This document shows positions 15,933 to 23,810 of a stretch of DNA of 64,000 bases, piece by piece. This stretch comes from Oscillospiraceae bacterium. Its GTDB lineage: Bacteria; Bacillota; Clostridia; Oscillospirales; CAG-272. Both the position numbers and the translations under genes were made by a program. The stretch is taken from positions 1 to 64,000 of the forward strand of contig SVUK01000012.1 in NCBI GenBank assembly GCA_015063325.1. The letters run 5' to 3'. The number at the start of each line of letters is the position of its first letter. Position 1 is the stretch's first letter. A model generated the notes under the pieces. It saw only the letters and a program-made list of their open reading frames with translations. It had not been told where the DNA came from and did no database searches.

Positions 15933-17774
15933 ATGACCAGAGAAGATTTGCGAAACGTTGCCATCATTGCTCACGTTGACCACGGCAAAACCACGCTTGT
16001 GGACGGACTTTTAAAACAGGGCGGCGTTTTTCGGGACAATCAGGAGACGGTGACCTGCGTGATGGACTCGGGAGACCTGGAGCGTGAACGCGGTATTACC
16101 ATTCTTGCCAAAAACACGGCGGTACACTATAAAAACGTCAAAATCAACATTATCGATACCCCCGGGCACGCGGATTTCGGCGGCGAGGTGGAGCGGATTC
16201 TCAAAATGGTGAACGGCGTAATCCTTTTGGTGGACGCCGCCGAGGGACCCATGCCGCAAACCCGGTTCGTCCTGCAAAAGGCGCTGGAGCTGAATCACCG
16301 TGTCATTGTCTGCATCAACAAGATCGACAAGCCCGACGCGCGTCTGGGCGAGGTGGAAGACGAGATTTTGGAGCTTTTGATGGATTTGGGTGCCAATGAC
16401 GAGCAGCTGGATAGCCCCATGCTCTATTGCTCGGGTCGTTCCGGAACGGCAAGCGAGGATCCGAACGTTCCCGGCGAGGACCTGCGCCCCTTGTTTGAAA
16501 AGATTCTTTCCTATATTCCTGCACCCACGGGTGACGAAAACGGTGATTTGCAACTGTTGGTTTCGTCCATCGACTATAACGATTACGTCGGGCGCATCGG
16601 CATTGGTCGCATTGATCGCGGTTCGATTCGCGTTGGTCAGGAGGTTGCCGTATGCAACTACCACGACGCGTCCCTTTTGAAGAAAACAAAGGTCGTTTCT
16701 CTTTACCAAATCGACGGACTTGCCCGTGTGCCGGTAGACAATGCCAACGTGGGCGATATCGTTTGCTTTTCCGGCGCCGGCGATATCACCATCGGAGATA
16801 CGCTGACGGCGGTGAACAATCCGCAACCGCTTGAATTTGTAAAGGTTTCCGAACCGACCATGGAAATGACTTTTTTGGTCAACGATAGTCCCTTTGCGGG
16901 CAAAGAGGGCAAATTTGTCACCTCCCGTCAGTTGCGCGAGCGCCTTTATCGTGAACTGCTCAAGGACGTTTCTCTGCGCGTGAACGACGGCGAGACCACC
17001 GATGAATTCCGCGTTGCCGGCCGAGGAGAGATGCACCTTTCCATTCTGCTCGAAACCATGCGCCGCGAGGGATTTGAGCTTGCCTGCTCCAATCCGCGCG
17101 TACTGTATAAAGAAATCGACGGCGTTAAACAGGAGCCAATGGAGCGCGTGATACTGGATGTTCCCAACGATATGGTGGGCGTCGTGGTGGAAAAACTCGG
17201 TCAGCGCAAAGGCGACTTGATTGCCATGAACCCCGTCGGTTCGCGCACTCGGATTGAGTACGTCATTCCGGCGCGCTGTCTGTTCGGTTACCGTTCCGAA
17301 TTTTTAACCGCCACCCACGGAGAAGGCGTAATCAACTCCATTTTTGATGGCTACGCGCCCTACCGCGGCGAAATTCAGATGCGCTATACCGGCTCGCTCA
17401 TTGCTTCCTGCGCCGGCGAGACCACGCGGTACGGACTTTACAAAACGCAGGAGCGCGGTCAGCTTTTCGTCGGACCGCAAACGCAGGTCTATGAGGGCAT
17501 GATCGTTGGCGAAAACCCGAAATACGATGACATTGCCGTTAACCCGTGTCAGAAAAAACAACTTACCGCCATTCGTTCGGCAGGCGCCGATGAAAAATTG
17601 ATCCTGACGCCGCCGAAGATTTTCACGCTGGAAGAAGCTATCGAGTTCATCACCGACGATGACCTCATCGAAATTACGCCGAAATCCATTCGCTTGCGCA
17701 AAAAGACGCTGAATACCGAACTGCGCATGAAGGAAATGATGCGCCGCCGCAGAGCGCTGGAAGCGAATAAGTAA
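15933..17774 (+). CDS. typA: Ribosome-associated GTPase TypA/BipA
   Basis: TypA is an EF-G-like translational GTPase needed for ribosome assembly and growth under stress, especially cold. The 613-residue protein has A-H-V-D-H-G-K-T (13-20, P-loop), R-E-R-G-I-T-I (switch I), D-T-P-G-H and N-K-I-D. The EF-G-type domains II, III and V and the BipA-specific C-terminal domain follow, with N-T-E-L-R-M-K near the end. The ATG at 15933 follows CGGGGGA; the reading frame extends 21 nt upstream without a ribosome site. It is monocistronic and followed by palindrome B of repeat copy R5. Confidence 0.97.
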   Translation: MTREDLRNVAIIAHVDHGKTTLVDGLLKQGGVFRDNQETVTCVMDSGDLERERGITILAKNTAVHYKNVKINIIDTPGHADFGGEVERILKMVNGVILLVDAAEGPMPQTRFVLQKALELNHRVIVCINKIDKPDARLGEVEDEILELLMDLGANDEQLDSPMLYCSGRSGTASEDPNVPGEDLRPLFEKILSYIPAPTGDENGDLQLLVSSIDYNDYVGRIGIGRIDRGSIRVGQEVAVCNYHDASLLKKTKVVSLYQIDGLARVPVDNANVGDIVCFSGAGDITIGDTLTAVNNPQPLEFVKVSEPTMEMTFLVNDSPFAGKEGKFVTSRQLRERLYRELLKDVSLRVNDGETTDEFRVAGRGEMHLSILLETMRREGFELACSNPRVLYKEIDGVKQEPMERVILDVPNDMVGVVVEKLGQRKGDLIAMNPVGSRTRIEYVIPARCLFGYRSEFLTATHGEGVINSIFDGYAPYRGEIQMRYTGSLIASCAGETTRYGLYKTQERGQLFVGPQTQVYEGMIVGENPKYDDIAVNPCQKKQLTAIRSAGADEKLILTPPKIFTLEEAIEFITDDDLIEITPKSIRLRKKTLNTELRMKEMMRRRRALEANK

Positions 17775-17775
17775 T

Positions 17776-17932
17776 AGTGGGGAAGGCCGCGAGGGGGAGG
17801 AAACTTTTTTGCAAAAAAGTTTCCTCCCCCTCGCGCTCCCCTTCTTTCAAAAAACTCCAAACAGGGAAGTGTTTGGAGTTTTTGAAAGCGGATTTATATA
17901 CTGCCCTGAATGGGGTTTTATTTTTTGGCGTT
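17776..17932 (+). repeat. Modular palindromic intergenic repeat, copy R5 (inverted relative to R1-R4)
   Basis: Following typA on the plus strand, a 48-bp perfect palindrome B has CGCGAGGGGGAGGAAACTTTT-type arms (17788-17835). Hairpin A comes next (CTTTCAAAAAACTCCAAAC against GTTTGGAGTTTTTGAAAG, 17844-17888), then AGCGGATTTATATACTGCCCTGAATGGGG-type sequence (17887-17925). The last part is the diverged counterpart of the GCAGTGCAG segment of R1 and R3. Its orientation again follows the gene it trails. Confidence 0.78.
17788..17835 (+). terminator. Palindrome B of copy R5, likely typA terminator
   Basis: A 48-bp perfect palindrome beginning 13 nt after the typA stop. Confidence 0.5.
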
Positions 17933-17976
17933 ATAAAATCGTTTTCGCGCACACCGAATTGGATCCCGGCTTGCCG

Positions 17977-18082
17977 GGCGCCGCGCCAGCCCACGTTCCG
18001 TGGGCTTTGAAAGAAAAAGGGCAAAGAAAGTTTCTTTGCCCTTTTTCTTGTGCTGTGATTTCATCACAGCCGGCGCGGCGCC
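17977..18082. repeat. 106-nt cloverleaf-like palindromic element
   Basis: Outer arms GGCGCCGCGCC (17977-17987) and GGCGCGGCGCC (18072-18082) are exact reverse complements. Between them lie three perfect hairpins almost without spacers: AGCCCACG-TTC-CGTGGGCT (17988-18006), a 19-bp arm pair AAGAAAAAGGGCAAAGAAA with one loop base (18011-18049), and GCTGTGAT-TTC-ATCACAGC (18052-18070). Only about seven bases stay unpaired between helices. It is not one of the B/A modules. The stretch 17775-18231 holds copy R5, this element and the tRNA promoter. Confidence 0.8.
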
Positions 18083-18163
18083 GATTTACCGCCGTCAGCC
18101 AAAGCGAAAAAAACAAAAAGAACAAAACAAAAGAAACATTCGGGATTTTTTAAGAAAAAAGGG

Positions 18164-18192
18164 TTGACAAACCCAAAAGAGTGTGATATAAT
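18164..18192 (+). promoter_or_regulatory. Promoter of the tRNA-Thr/tRNA-Tyr operon
   Basis: TTGACA (18164-18169), a 17-bp spacer and TATAAT (18187-18192), with a TG 3 bp before the -10 box: perfect consensus. Confidence 0.9.
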
Positions 18193-18231
18193 ATCTCCGT
18201 TCCGAAAGCGAAATCGCGGCGGACGTCGTTC

Positions 18232-18306
18232 GCTGGTGTGGCTCAATGGCAGAGCAGCTGATTTGTAATCAGCAGGTTGTTGGTTCGACTCCGATCACCA
18301 GCTCCA
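18232..18306 (+). tRNA. tRNA-Thr (anticodon TGT)
   Basis: Acceptor arms GCTGGTG and CACCAGC, a D arm with GGCTCAATGGCAGAGC, anticodon loop TTTGTAA closed by GCTGA/TCAGC, T arm with GGTTCGACTCC, and an encoded CCA end. First gene of a two-tRNA operon. Confidence 0.95.
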
Positions 18307-18337
18307 AAGAGCCTGCGCTTTCGTGGGCTCTCAATAT

Positions 18338-18423
18338 GGGAGATTTCCCGAGTGGCCAAAGGGGGCAGACTGTAAATCTGTTGCTTTTCAGCTTCGGTGG
18401 TCCGAATCCACCATCTCCCACCA
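18338..18423 (+). tRNA. tRNA-Tyr (anticodon GTA)
   Basis: A class II tRNA of 86 nt. Acceptor arms GGGAGAT and ATCTCCC, anticodon loop CTGTAAA, long variable arm (GCTTTTCAGC region), T loop TCCGAAT, encoded CCA. It follows tRNA-Thr by 31 nt. Confidence 0.95.
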
Positions 18424-18430
18424 TCAAAGA

Positions 18431-18465
18431 AACCTCTTTTGTCTACCACGACAAAAGGGGTTTTT
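18431..18465 (+). terminator. Terminator of the tRNA operon
   Basis: AACCTCTTTTGTC (18431-18443) pairs with GACAAAAGGGGTT (18450-18462), one G-T pair included, and T residues follow. Confidence 0.85.
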
Positions 18466-18521
18466 CCTTTTACAAGTCCTTTTTGAAACCGCCAGTTGTT
18501 TTTTCCCCAACAAATAAGAGC

Positions 18522-18550
18522 TGGATTTTCAAACCGTTCTGCAGTATAAT
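18522..18550 (+). promoter_or_regulatory. Probable promoter of the XRE-TPR regulator
   Basis: TATAAT at 18545-18550 is perfect; TGGATT at 18522-18527 is a weak -35 box at 17 bp. Confidence 0.55.
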
Positions 18551-18603
18551 AAAAACACACAGGAAGGTACCACCTGAATTTTCACAAAGGAGAACAATTT
18601 ATA

Positions 18604-19698
18604 ATGTCTACAATCGGGCAAAATATCAAACGCCTTCGCAAAAATGTCGATATGACGCAGGAGGAACTGGCGGAACTGCTGTCAATTTCTTCGCAGGCAG
18701 TAAGTCGTTGGGAAACCGGATCTGCACTGCCGGATATATCGTTGATCCCTGCAATCGTGAATCTTTTCGGTGTGACTTCCGATGAACTTTTGGGAATCGA
18801 CGTCTCTCAACTGCAAAATCAGGTAGCGGAATACAAACAGAAAATGGATGATTTATACAAACGTTGCCGTTATTCTGAGATGTTAGAGCTTGTTCGCCGA
18901 GCGAACCGGGAGATACCTAATAATTTGGAATTGAAGGGGATGCTTGCCTTTGCGCTGAACAGTAACGCAGAAAAAGCAGAGAATGTTGATGAAGCCATTG
19001 AACTGTATCAAGAAATCCTCGAAAAATCCGTTGATCAAAAACTTCGCTTTCGGGCGATCACGGCTCTTTGCCGTCTGTATGCGGAAAAGAAAGACAACAA
19101 AGAACAGGCACTCTTTTATGCTAATCTGCTTCCAAAATGGAATTATCAGACTGCTTCAGATTTGATCAGGCGGTATCGCCTTTTACCGGACAACGAAAGA
19201 GAGCGCTTTTATCAAATGTACATTTCAACGGCGACCACCGCTTTAAGCCAAGGATTGTTCGATTTGGCAGATCCAAATTACTATAATTCTGCATCCACTA
19301 TTCCTGTTCCGCAAAAAATCGAACTGTTGAAGCAAAGCCTCCAAATTCTGAAGGTCATTTACGGAGATCCGCTGTTGTCGCAGAACCGCGAATTCTATGA
19401 AATCAACCGAGTCATTGGCTGTTTATATTTGCTGGAGAATAAAACGGACCAAGCGATGGACTATTTTGAAGTTGCACTTTCGCACGCCAAAGAAAATGAA
19501 AAGTATCACGATGGGGATTGTTATTTCTCCCTTGCGATGAAGGGGTTTGAATGCGACGAGCATTATCTGTACGATAACACAGCCGTTCAGGACATGTTTG
19601 AACGTTTCTCCACACAATCCCGGTACGATTGTTTGCGGGAACACCCTCGATTCCAAAAAATCATGGAAGAACTTCAAAACAATGTGCGAGGTAATTGA
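18604..19698 (+). CDS. XRE-family regulator with TPR-like C-terminal domain
   Basis: The 364-residue protein has a Cro/CI helix-turn-helix at about residues 7-62 (M-T-Q-E-E-L-A-E-L-L and Q-A-V-S-R-W-E are the recognition part). About 280 helical residues with tetratricopeptide character follow, for example A-L-F-Y-A-N-L-L and C-L-Y-L-L-E-N-K-T-D-Q-A-M-D-Y. No membrane helix is present. Such HTH-TPR proteins are often regulators responding to peptides or proteins. No neighbouring operon suggests a target. AAAGGAGAA precedes the ATG. Confidence 0.85.
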   Translation: MSTIGQNIKRLRKNVDMTQEELAELLSISSQAVSRWETGSALPDISLIPAIVNLFGVTSDELLGIDVSQLQNQVAEYKQKMDDLYKRCRYSEMLELVRRANREIPNNLELKGMLAFALNSNAEKAENVDEAIELYQEILEKSVDQKLRFRAITALCRLYAEKKDNKEQALFYANLLPKWNYQTASDLIRRYRLLPDNERERFYQMYISTATTALSQGLFDLADPNYYNSASTIPVPQKIELLKQSLQILKVIYGDPLLSQNREFYEINRVIGCLYLLENKTDQAMDYFEVALSHAKENEKYHDGDCYFSLAMKGFECDEHYLYDNTAVQDMFERFSTQSRYDCLREHPRFQKIMEELQNNVRGN

Positions 19699-19860
19699 TT
19701 GCAAAAGTCGATATAGAGTGTATCTTTTAGGCGCTTTTAGCTCGAAAATGTACCTTTTGGGCGCTCTTATACACAAAAAGGGTGCTGCAATCGCGGCGCC
19801 CTTTTGTGTGGAAGAATATAACGGTGAATTCGGACAGCCCGGCGCATCCCGTAGGGGCGC

Positions 19861-19887
19861 AAAAAAGATGCCGGTGGCATCTTTTTT
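19861..19887 (+). terminator. Intrinsic terminator after the XRE-TPR gene
   Basis: AAAAAAGATGCC-GGT-GGCATCTTTTTT: a bidirectional hairpin with T6. Confidence 0.7.
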
Positions 19888-19954
19888 AGGGCGCGGCCCT
19901 ATGAGTTGTTCGCACGAGCGAACCGACCGAGCAGAAAATGTAGATTTAAAAAAA

Positions 19955-19981
19955 GGCAGTTGCGCAAGCAACTGCCTCTTT
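19955..19981 (+). terminator. Hairpin with GCAA tetraloop, possible second terminator
   Basis: GGCAGTTGC-GCAA-GCAACTGCC followed by TCTTTT; A7 precedes it. Confidence 0.6.
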
Positions 19982-20044
19982 TGTGGTGGGAGATATTGGA
20001 TGTGGATTCGGAAAGCAAAAAGCTTGCAATCTGACAAAAAAGGG

Positions 20045-20070
20045 CGATTTTCGCATATACGGGTTGCAAA
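20045..20070 (+). repeat. 26-bp exact repeat, copy 2
   Basis: Identical to the reverse complement of 14859-14884. It covers the -35 box (TTGCAA) of the following promoter, so it may be a regulator site or a duplicated promoter fragment. Confidence 0.75.
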
Positions 20071-20092
20071 AATAAAATTTGCGTGCTATACT
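20064..20092 (+). promoter_or_regulatory. Promoter of the small membrane protein gene
   Basis: TTGCAA (20064-20069), a 17-bp spacer and TATACT (20087-20092) with TGC before it. Confidence 0.7.
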
Positions 20093-20125
20093 GAAAAGGA
20101 AAAACAGAGAGGAAAGGATCGCCCT

Positions 20126-20617
20126 ATGCACTTCGGATTTTCCTATGTTGGATTGATTTTTCTCGTCCTGTTGTTCGTCCCGAATCTGTTTTGGACGAAA
20201 AATCTTCCACAGGAGTATGAAAAATACGCCCAAAACGAGAACAAAATTTTGCTCGTTCTGGAGCGGATCGGCGAGGTCGCGGTGACCTGCCTCGTCCTCA
20301 TTTTCAGCGACTTCAACGTGCAGGGGGTCGATTTTTGGCTCCTTTGGCTCGTCGGAGCAGGGGTTTTCATGCTCCTTTACGAGGTCTACTGGATCCGTTA
20401 TTTCAAGAGCGAAAAGACGATGAAAGATTTTTACCGCTCGCTTGCCGGAATCCCGGTAGCAGGAGCAACATTGCCCGTCATTGCCGTACTGCTGATCGCC
20501 GTTTACGGCAGGAATCCGATTTTGTTTGCCGCAGGCGGAATCCTCGGCGTGGGGCATATCGGCATCCACCTCGGGCACCGCAGAGAGATCACAAAAACGG
20601 AATTTCCGAAAAAATGA
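20126..20617 (+). CDS. Small membrane protein of unknown function
   Basis: The 163-residue protein has four to five predicted membrane helices (about 5-22, 45-62, 68-86, 105-125 and 128-145) and a basic C-terminal tail. The stretch F-W-T-K-N-L-P-Q-E-Y lies after the first helix, and a glycine-rich G-G-I-L-G-V-G-H-I-G-I-H-L-G-H-R-R near the end holds three histidines. I do not recognise the family. The ATG at 20126 follows GAGGAAAGGA; the frame extends far upstream across hairpins and a promoter, so the longer start is wrong. Confidence 0.75.
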   Translation: MHFGFSYVGLIFLVLLFVPNLFWTKNLPQEYEKYAQNENKILLVLERIGEVAVTCLVLIFSDFNVQGVDFWLLWLVGAGVFMLLYEVYWIRYFKSEKTMKDFYRSLAGIPVAGATLPVIAVLLIAVYGRNPILFAAGGILGVGHIGIHLGHRREITKTEFPKK

Positions 20618-20627
20618 AAAGAAAGAC

Positions 20628-20656
20628 TTGAAAAGCGGAAAGAAACATGATATAAT
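20628..20656 (+). promoter_or_regulatory. Promoter of tRNA-Arg
   Basis: TTGAAA (20628-20633), a 17-bp spacer and TATAAT (20651-20656). Confidence 0.85.
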
Positions 20657-20691
20657 AGCAACGTTCCCAAAAAAAGAAGGGAGCAAAACAA

Positions 20692-20768
20692 CTACCCGTA
20701 GCCCAGCTGGATAGAGCGCAAGACTCCGACTCTTGAGGCCGCAGGTTCGAATCCTGTCGGGTAGGCCA
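20692..20768 (+). tRNA. tRNA-Arg (anticodon CCG)
   Basis: Acceptor arms CTACCCG and CGGGTAG, D arm GCCCAGCTGGATAGAGC, anticodon loop CTCCGAC between CAAGA and TCTTG, T arm GCAGG-TTCGAAT-CCTGT, G discriminator and encoded CCA. It is 77 nt long. Confidence 0.95.
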
Positions 20769-20819
20769 AAATGCAGGGGGCAACCAGATGGTTGCCCCCT
20801 GCATTTTGGCCTACCCGAC
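20756..20819 (+). repeat. 30-bp perfect hairpin including the 3' end of tRNA-Arg
   Basis: The arms 20756-20785 and 20790-20819 are exact reverse complements around AGAT. The left arm begins inside the tRNA (last part of the T stem, the acceptor 3' strand and CCA), so the right arm is an inverted copy of 13 bases of the tRNA end. No T-run follows directly. Confidence 0.85.
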
Positions 20820-21210
20820 CCGAAAGAATCGGCTTGCCGATAGGCAGGGCAGGGCAAGTTTGCAGAGCAAACTTGATAGCAAACGCGTTGCGTTTGCGTT
20901 CCGAATACCTGTAGGGACACCAAACAAACATTCCTATATTTCTGTTTCTTTTGAAAACAGCCCTGTGCAATCGCACAGGGCTGTTTTTGACTCACCTGAC
21001 CCGTGTTCCGAATCTCTGCCGGGGTTCTTGCACCGCATGGCGCAGAAACGATTTCGGCTATTTTTTGCAACATAAATTTCACATTTTGCAAAGCGCTCTT
21101 TGCGCAGGACAGGTAGCAAAAAAACGCGTTTTTTGTATTTTTTTGCACCTTTTTTGCAAATCTGTCCGCACTTTTTATAGAAAGCCTGTGGAAAACTATA
21201 AAACAAGGTA
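20769..21210. other. Gene-free stretch between tRNA-Arg and the polysaccharide promoter
   Basis: No gene is supported. It contains the right part of the 30-bp hairpin and two adjacent hairpins CAAGTTTG-CAGAG-CAAACTTG and GCAAACGC-GTT-GCGTTTGC (about 20847-20899). The tRNA terminator and a GCAAAG-CGCT-CTTTGC hairpin near 21088 follow. The 21.1 kb part is T-rich. Reading frames here are translations of hairpins and tRNA. Confidence 0.65.
20956..20988 (+). terminator. Intrinsic terminator after tRNA-Arg
   Basis: AACAGCCCTGTGC-AATC-GCACAGGGCTGTT followed by TTT. Confidence 0.8.
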
Positions 21211-21239
21211 TTGACTTTCCATTTTCTATATGATATAAT
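21211..21239 (+). promoter_or_regulatory. Promoter of the polysaccharide gene cluster
   Basis: TTGACT (21211-21216), a 17-bp spacer and TATAAT (21234-21239) with TGA before it (extended -10). The leader to the first ATG is only about 40 nt, so no large leader RNA fits. I see no further convincing promoter until 47088. Confidence 0.88.
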
Positions 21240-21284
21240 AATGTGAACATTTGTTAAGTGATTATTAGAAAATGGGAGAGAGAA

Positions 21285-21938
21285 ATGGGATTGAAAGCGT
21301 ATTTTGACGTCATGAAATATAAAGTCAGTTCGTTGTTTTCGCGCCGTAGTTCTTTTTCGGCAACCGTTTTCGGCAGTCGCATCGGCAAATATGCGGTAAT
21401 CAAAAATCACTCCCGGTTTTATGGAAGCATTTTGGATGAATACTCTTTCATCGGCAGAAACTGTTTGGTTCAAAAAGCCGAGATCGGAAAGTTCGTTTCC
21501 ATTGCGGACGGCTGTAATATCGGTCTTCCGGCGCATGATTTGAATGCGGTTTCCACAAGTCCGGTTTTTTTTGCGGGAAAAAATGCGATGCGGGTTTCTT
21601 TTTCAAACCGCAAGCAGGCGGAAGCCCCTGTTACCGTGATCGGCAACGATGTTTGGATTGGTGCCGGCGTGATGATCAAGGCCGGCGTGAAGATTGGCGA
21701 CGGGGCGGTCATCGGTGCCGGCGCGGTGGTCACGCACGACGTGCCGCCGTATGAAATTTGGGCGGGAACTCCTGCAAAACTCATTCGCAAACGCTTTGAC
21801 GAATCAACGATTCAAAAGCTTTTGGATTTGAAGTGGTGGGAATGGGATCAAAAAACGCTCCGGCAATACGCCCCCGCTTTTGAAAGCCCGGAAAAACTTT
21901 TGGAAGCCATTGGATCGACCGATTCTGAACAAGGATGA
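21285..21938 (+). CDS. Hexapeptide-repeat acetyltransferase (first gene of the polysaccharide locus)
   Basis: The 217-residue protein is a left-handed beta-helix (LbH) acyltransferase, probably O- or N-acetylating a sugar with acetyl-CoA. Hexapeptide turns are clear at about residues 30-75 and 110-150 (I-G-N-D-V-W-I-G-A-G-V-M-I-K-A-G-V and I-G-D-G-A-V-I-G-A-G-A-V-V-T). It ends with the typical W-A-G-T-P-A-K-L-I-R-K-R-F. The catalytic His is probably in G-L-P-A-H-D. GGGAGAGA precedes the ATG at 21285. Its stop overlaps the start of the next gene. Confidence 0.88.
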   Translation: MGLKAYFDVMKYKVSSLFSRRSSFSATVFGSRIGKYAVIKNHSRFYGSILDEYSFIGRNCLVQKAEIGKFVSIADGCNIGLPAHDLNAVSTSPVFFAGKNAMRVSFSNRKQAEAPVTVIGNDVWIGAGVMIKAGVKIGDGAVIGAGAVVTHDVPPYEIWAGTPAKLIRKRFDESTIQKLLDLKWWEWDQKTLRQYAPAFESPEKLLEAIGSTDSEQG

Positions 21939-23047
21939 TGAACGAGGAATTCAGCGTGAAAAAACTGTTGTTTTTTGCCATCTATCCGGCGCCCTACCGC
22001 GCCGTTCTTGCCAAAGCGCTGGCAAGCGAATATCAGGTGGATCTTTTCTATTCGAGTTGCGGCGGTGACGACCGCGCCGCGGAATGGTTTGCCCGCGGGG
22101 AATATCATGCGCTGGATACGCAGGAGGGGAAAACCTTTTTTGCGCAGTGCAAAAAGAAGATCAAGCAATACGACCTAGTGGTTGTGATGGATTTCAGCGG
22201 GAAAGAGCCGGTGCGGCTGTTGTCGCTCTGCCGCCGCAAAAAGGTCCCGTATCTTGTCAACTGCGACGGTGTGATGCTCTTCCGCCACGGCAATTTTTTG
22301 CGGGATTGGATCAAGACCTATCTTTTGGGCAAGGCTTCGGCGTATCTTGCCAGCGGCGCGCACGCCAAGCAATATTTTCTTCAATACGGCGCCGACGAAA
22401 ACAAGATCCGCTTCCATCCGTTTACCTCAATTTATGAATCGGATCTGCTTTCCGCCCCTCTTTCGCCGGATGAAAAAGCGGCTTTGCGCAAAAACCTCGG
22501 GTTGCCGCAGGGAAAACTTTGTATTGCGGTCGGCAGGTATATTCCGCTCAAGCGATACGATGTTCTTTTGAACCTTTGGAAGCAAATGCCGCCCGACGTT
22601 CACCTTTTGCTCATTGGCGGCGGACCCGAAAAGGAGCGGTATCAAGCAATTCTTGCGGAGTCGGGACTTCAAAACGTGATTTTGGAGGATTTTCACCCGT
22701 TCGGCGAGCTGATGGAATACTACCGCGCCGCTGATCTGTTTTTGCATCCCACCAGCTATGACGTTTGGGGACTTGTGGTCAACGAGGCGATGGCGAACGG
22801 ACTGCCTGTGGTGGTCAGCGATACCTGCGTTGCCGGGCTGGAGCTGATCCAAAACGGGAAGAACGGTTATGTTGTCCATTTGGGCGAGGACGAAGAATTT
22901 TTGCAAAAGGCAAAATCGATTTTAGTGGACGACGATCTGCGCGCTTCCATGGCGGAGTCGGCAATCGAAACCATTCGGAATTACACGGTGGAAAAAATGG
23001 TGCAGTCGCAAATGAAAACGGTCCGGGAGGTGCTTTCGGGTGAATAG
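21935..23047 (+). CDS. GT4-type glycosyltransferase
   Basis: The 370-residue GT-B fold protein has an acceptor domain from K-K-L-L-F-F-A-I-Y-P-A-P-Y-R and a donor domain starting at G-R-Y-I-P-L-K-R-Y-D. The E-x7-E region lies in S-Y-D-V-W-G-L-V-V-N-E-A-M-A-N-G-L-P-V-V. It transfers a sugar from an NDP-sugar to the growing polysaccharide in the cytoplasm. ATG codons at 21935 and 21938 are both possible; they overlap the preceding stop, so translation is coupled. Sugar specificity unknown. Confidence 0.9.
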   Translation: MMNEEFSVKKLLFFAIYPAPYRAVLAKALASEYQVDLFYSSCGGDDRAAEWFARGEYHALDTQEGKTFFAQCKKKIKQYDLVVVMDFSGKEPVRLLSLCRRKKVPYLVNCDGVMLFRHGNFLRDWIKTYLLGKASAYLASGAHAKQYFLQYGADENKIRFHPFTSIYESDLLSAPLSPDEKAALRKNLGLPQGKLCIAVGRYIPLKRYDVLLNLWKQMPPDVHLLLIGGGPEKERYQAILAESGLQNVILEDFHPFGELMEYYRAADLFLHPTSYDVWGLVVNEAMANGLPVVVSDTCVAGLELIQNGKNGYVVHLGEDEEFLQKAKSILVDDDLRASMAESAIETIRNYTVEKMVQSQMKTVREVLSGE

Positions 23048-23810
23048 ACAAGCTATTATCGTCAACGCCGACGATTTCGGTCTGACCGAAAGCTGTACCA
23101 AAGCCATTGCCGAGGCGTTCCGCCAAGGGCTGATCTCCTCCACCACCGCCTGTGCCAACGGCGCGGCGATCGAGGAGGCGTACAAGATTGCCGTCGAAAA
23201 CGGATTTTTGAATTGTGTGGGAATTCACATTAACCTGACCGAGGGAGCCCCCTTGACCGAGGGGATCAAAAACGATCCCTTCTTCTGCGCCGGCGGCGTT
23301 TTTCACGGGCAGATCAACCGTCTCAAAAAACCGGGCAGAGAAACGCTCGCCAATTTGGAAGCCGAGGTCGCCGCGCAAATCGAGCGGCTCAAAACGCTCG
23401 GGTTCCCGATTTCCCATGCCGATTCGCACCACCATATCCATACCGCGGTGTTTCTCATCGGCACCATTGAAAACGTATTAAAGCGGTACCGCATCGGCAA
23501 AATCCGCCTGCACCGCAATTTGGGCGCTATCCGGTTCTATAAAAAAATCGTCAAAAATCGGTTTAACAAAAATCTGCAAAAACATGGATTTGCAACCACT
23601 GAAAAAATGGGGTCGTTTGACGATCTTGTCTTGATGCCGGAGGATGCAAAGGCGCACCTGACCGAGATCATGGTGCATCCCGATTTTGACAGAGCAGGGG
23701 TACTCGTCGACCGTGCCGATATGGAAGACGGCGTCCCCGTCGGCAGACCGCTTGCGGAAATTCTGCCCTATCTGCAAAACGAAACTTTGATCTCTTACGG
23801 AGAATTATGA
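23040..23810 (+). CDS. YdjC/ChbG-family carbohydrate deacetylase
   Basis: The 256-residue protein matches the ChbG/HpnK family, metal-dependent deacetylases of N-acetylated sugars. N-A-D-D-F-G-L-T at about residues 8-15 carries the metal aspartates, and S-H-A-D-S-H-H-H-I-H-T carries the histidines. G-I-H-I-N-L-T-E-G also belongs to the family. It starts with GTG at 23040, overlapping the preceding gene by 8 bases. In this locus it could remove an acetyl group from a precursor or lipid-linked sugar. Confidence 0.88.
   Translation: MNRQAIIVNADDFGLTESCTKAIAEAFRQGLISSTTACANGAAIEEAYKIAVENGFLNCVGIHINLTEGAPLTEGIKNDPFFCAGGVFHGQINRLKKPGRETLANLEAEVAAQIERLKTLGFPISHADSHHHIHTAVFLIGTIENVLKRYRIGKIRLHRNLGAIRFYKKIVKNRFNKNLQKHGFATTEKMGSFDDLVLMPEDAKAHLTEIMVHPDFDRAGVLVDRADMEDGVPVGRPLAEILPYLQNETLISYGEL

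Larger units (their letters stand above)
19699..20044. other. Gene-free hairpin-rich stretch after the XRE-TPR gene
   Basis: No gene is supported. A near-duplicate of about 30 bp (GTATCTTTTAGGCGCT at 19720 and GTACCTTTTGGGCGCT at 19749) is followed by an imperfect ACACAAAAAGGGTGC/GGCGCCCTTTTGTGT hairpin (19771-19808). Next come a GTAGGGGCGC...GGGCGCGGCCCTA palindromic block around a terminator hairpin, and a GGCAGTTGC-GCAA-GCAACTGCC hairpin. The GTAGGGGCGC block resembles small palindromic repeats common in gut Clostridia; that comparison is from memory. Confidence 0.6.

Noticed and set aside
21180..21210. DnaA-box-like TGTGGAAAA before the polysaccharide promoter
   Set aside because: A single imperfect match without clustering; not evidence of an origin.
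19946..21250. 434-residue minus-strand frame across tRNA-Arg and hairpins
   Set aside because: It translates a tRNA gene, promoters and hairpins and covers the membrane protein gene in reverse; no plausible protein.
21240..21284. EAR- or LoaP-type antitermination leader for the polysaccharide operon
   Set aside because: The leader between promoter and first ATG is only about 40 nt and shows no such structure.
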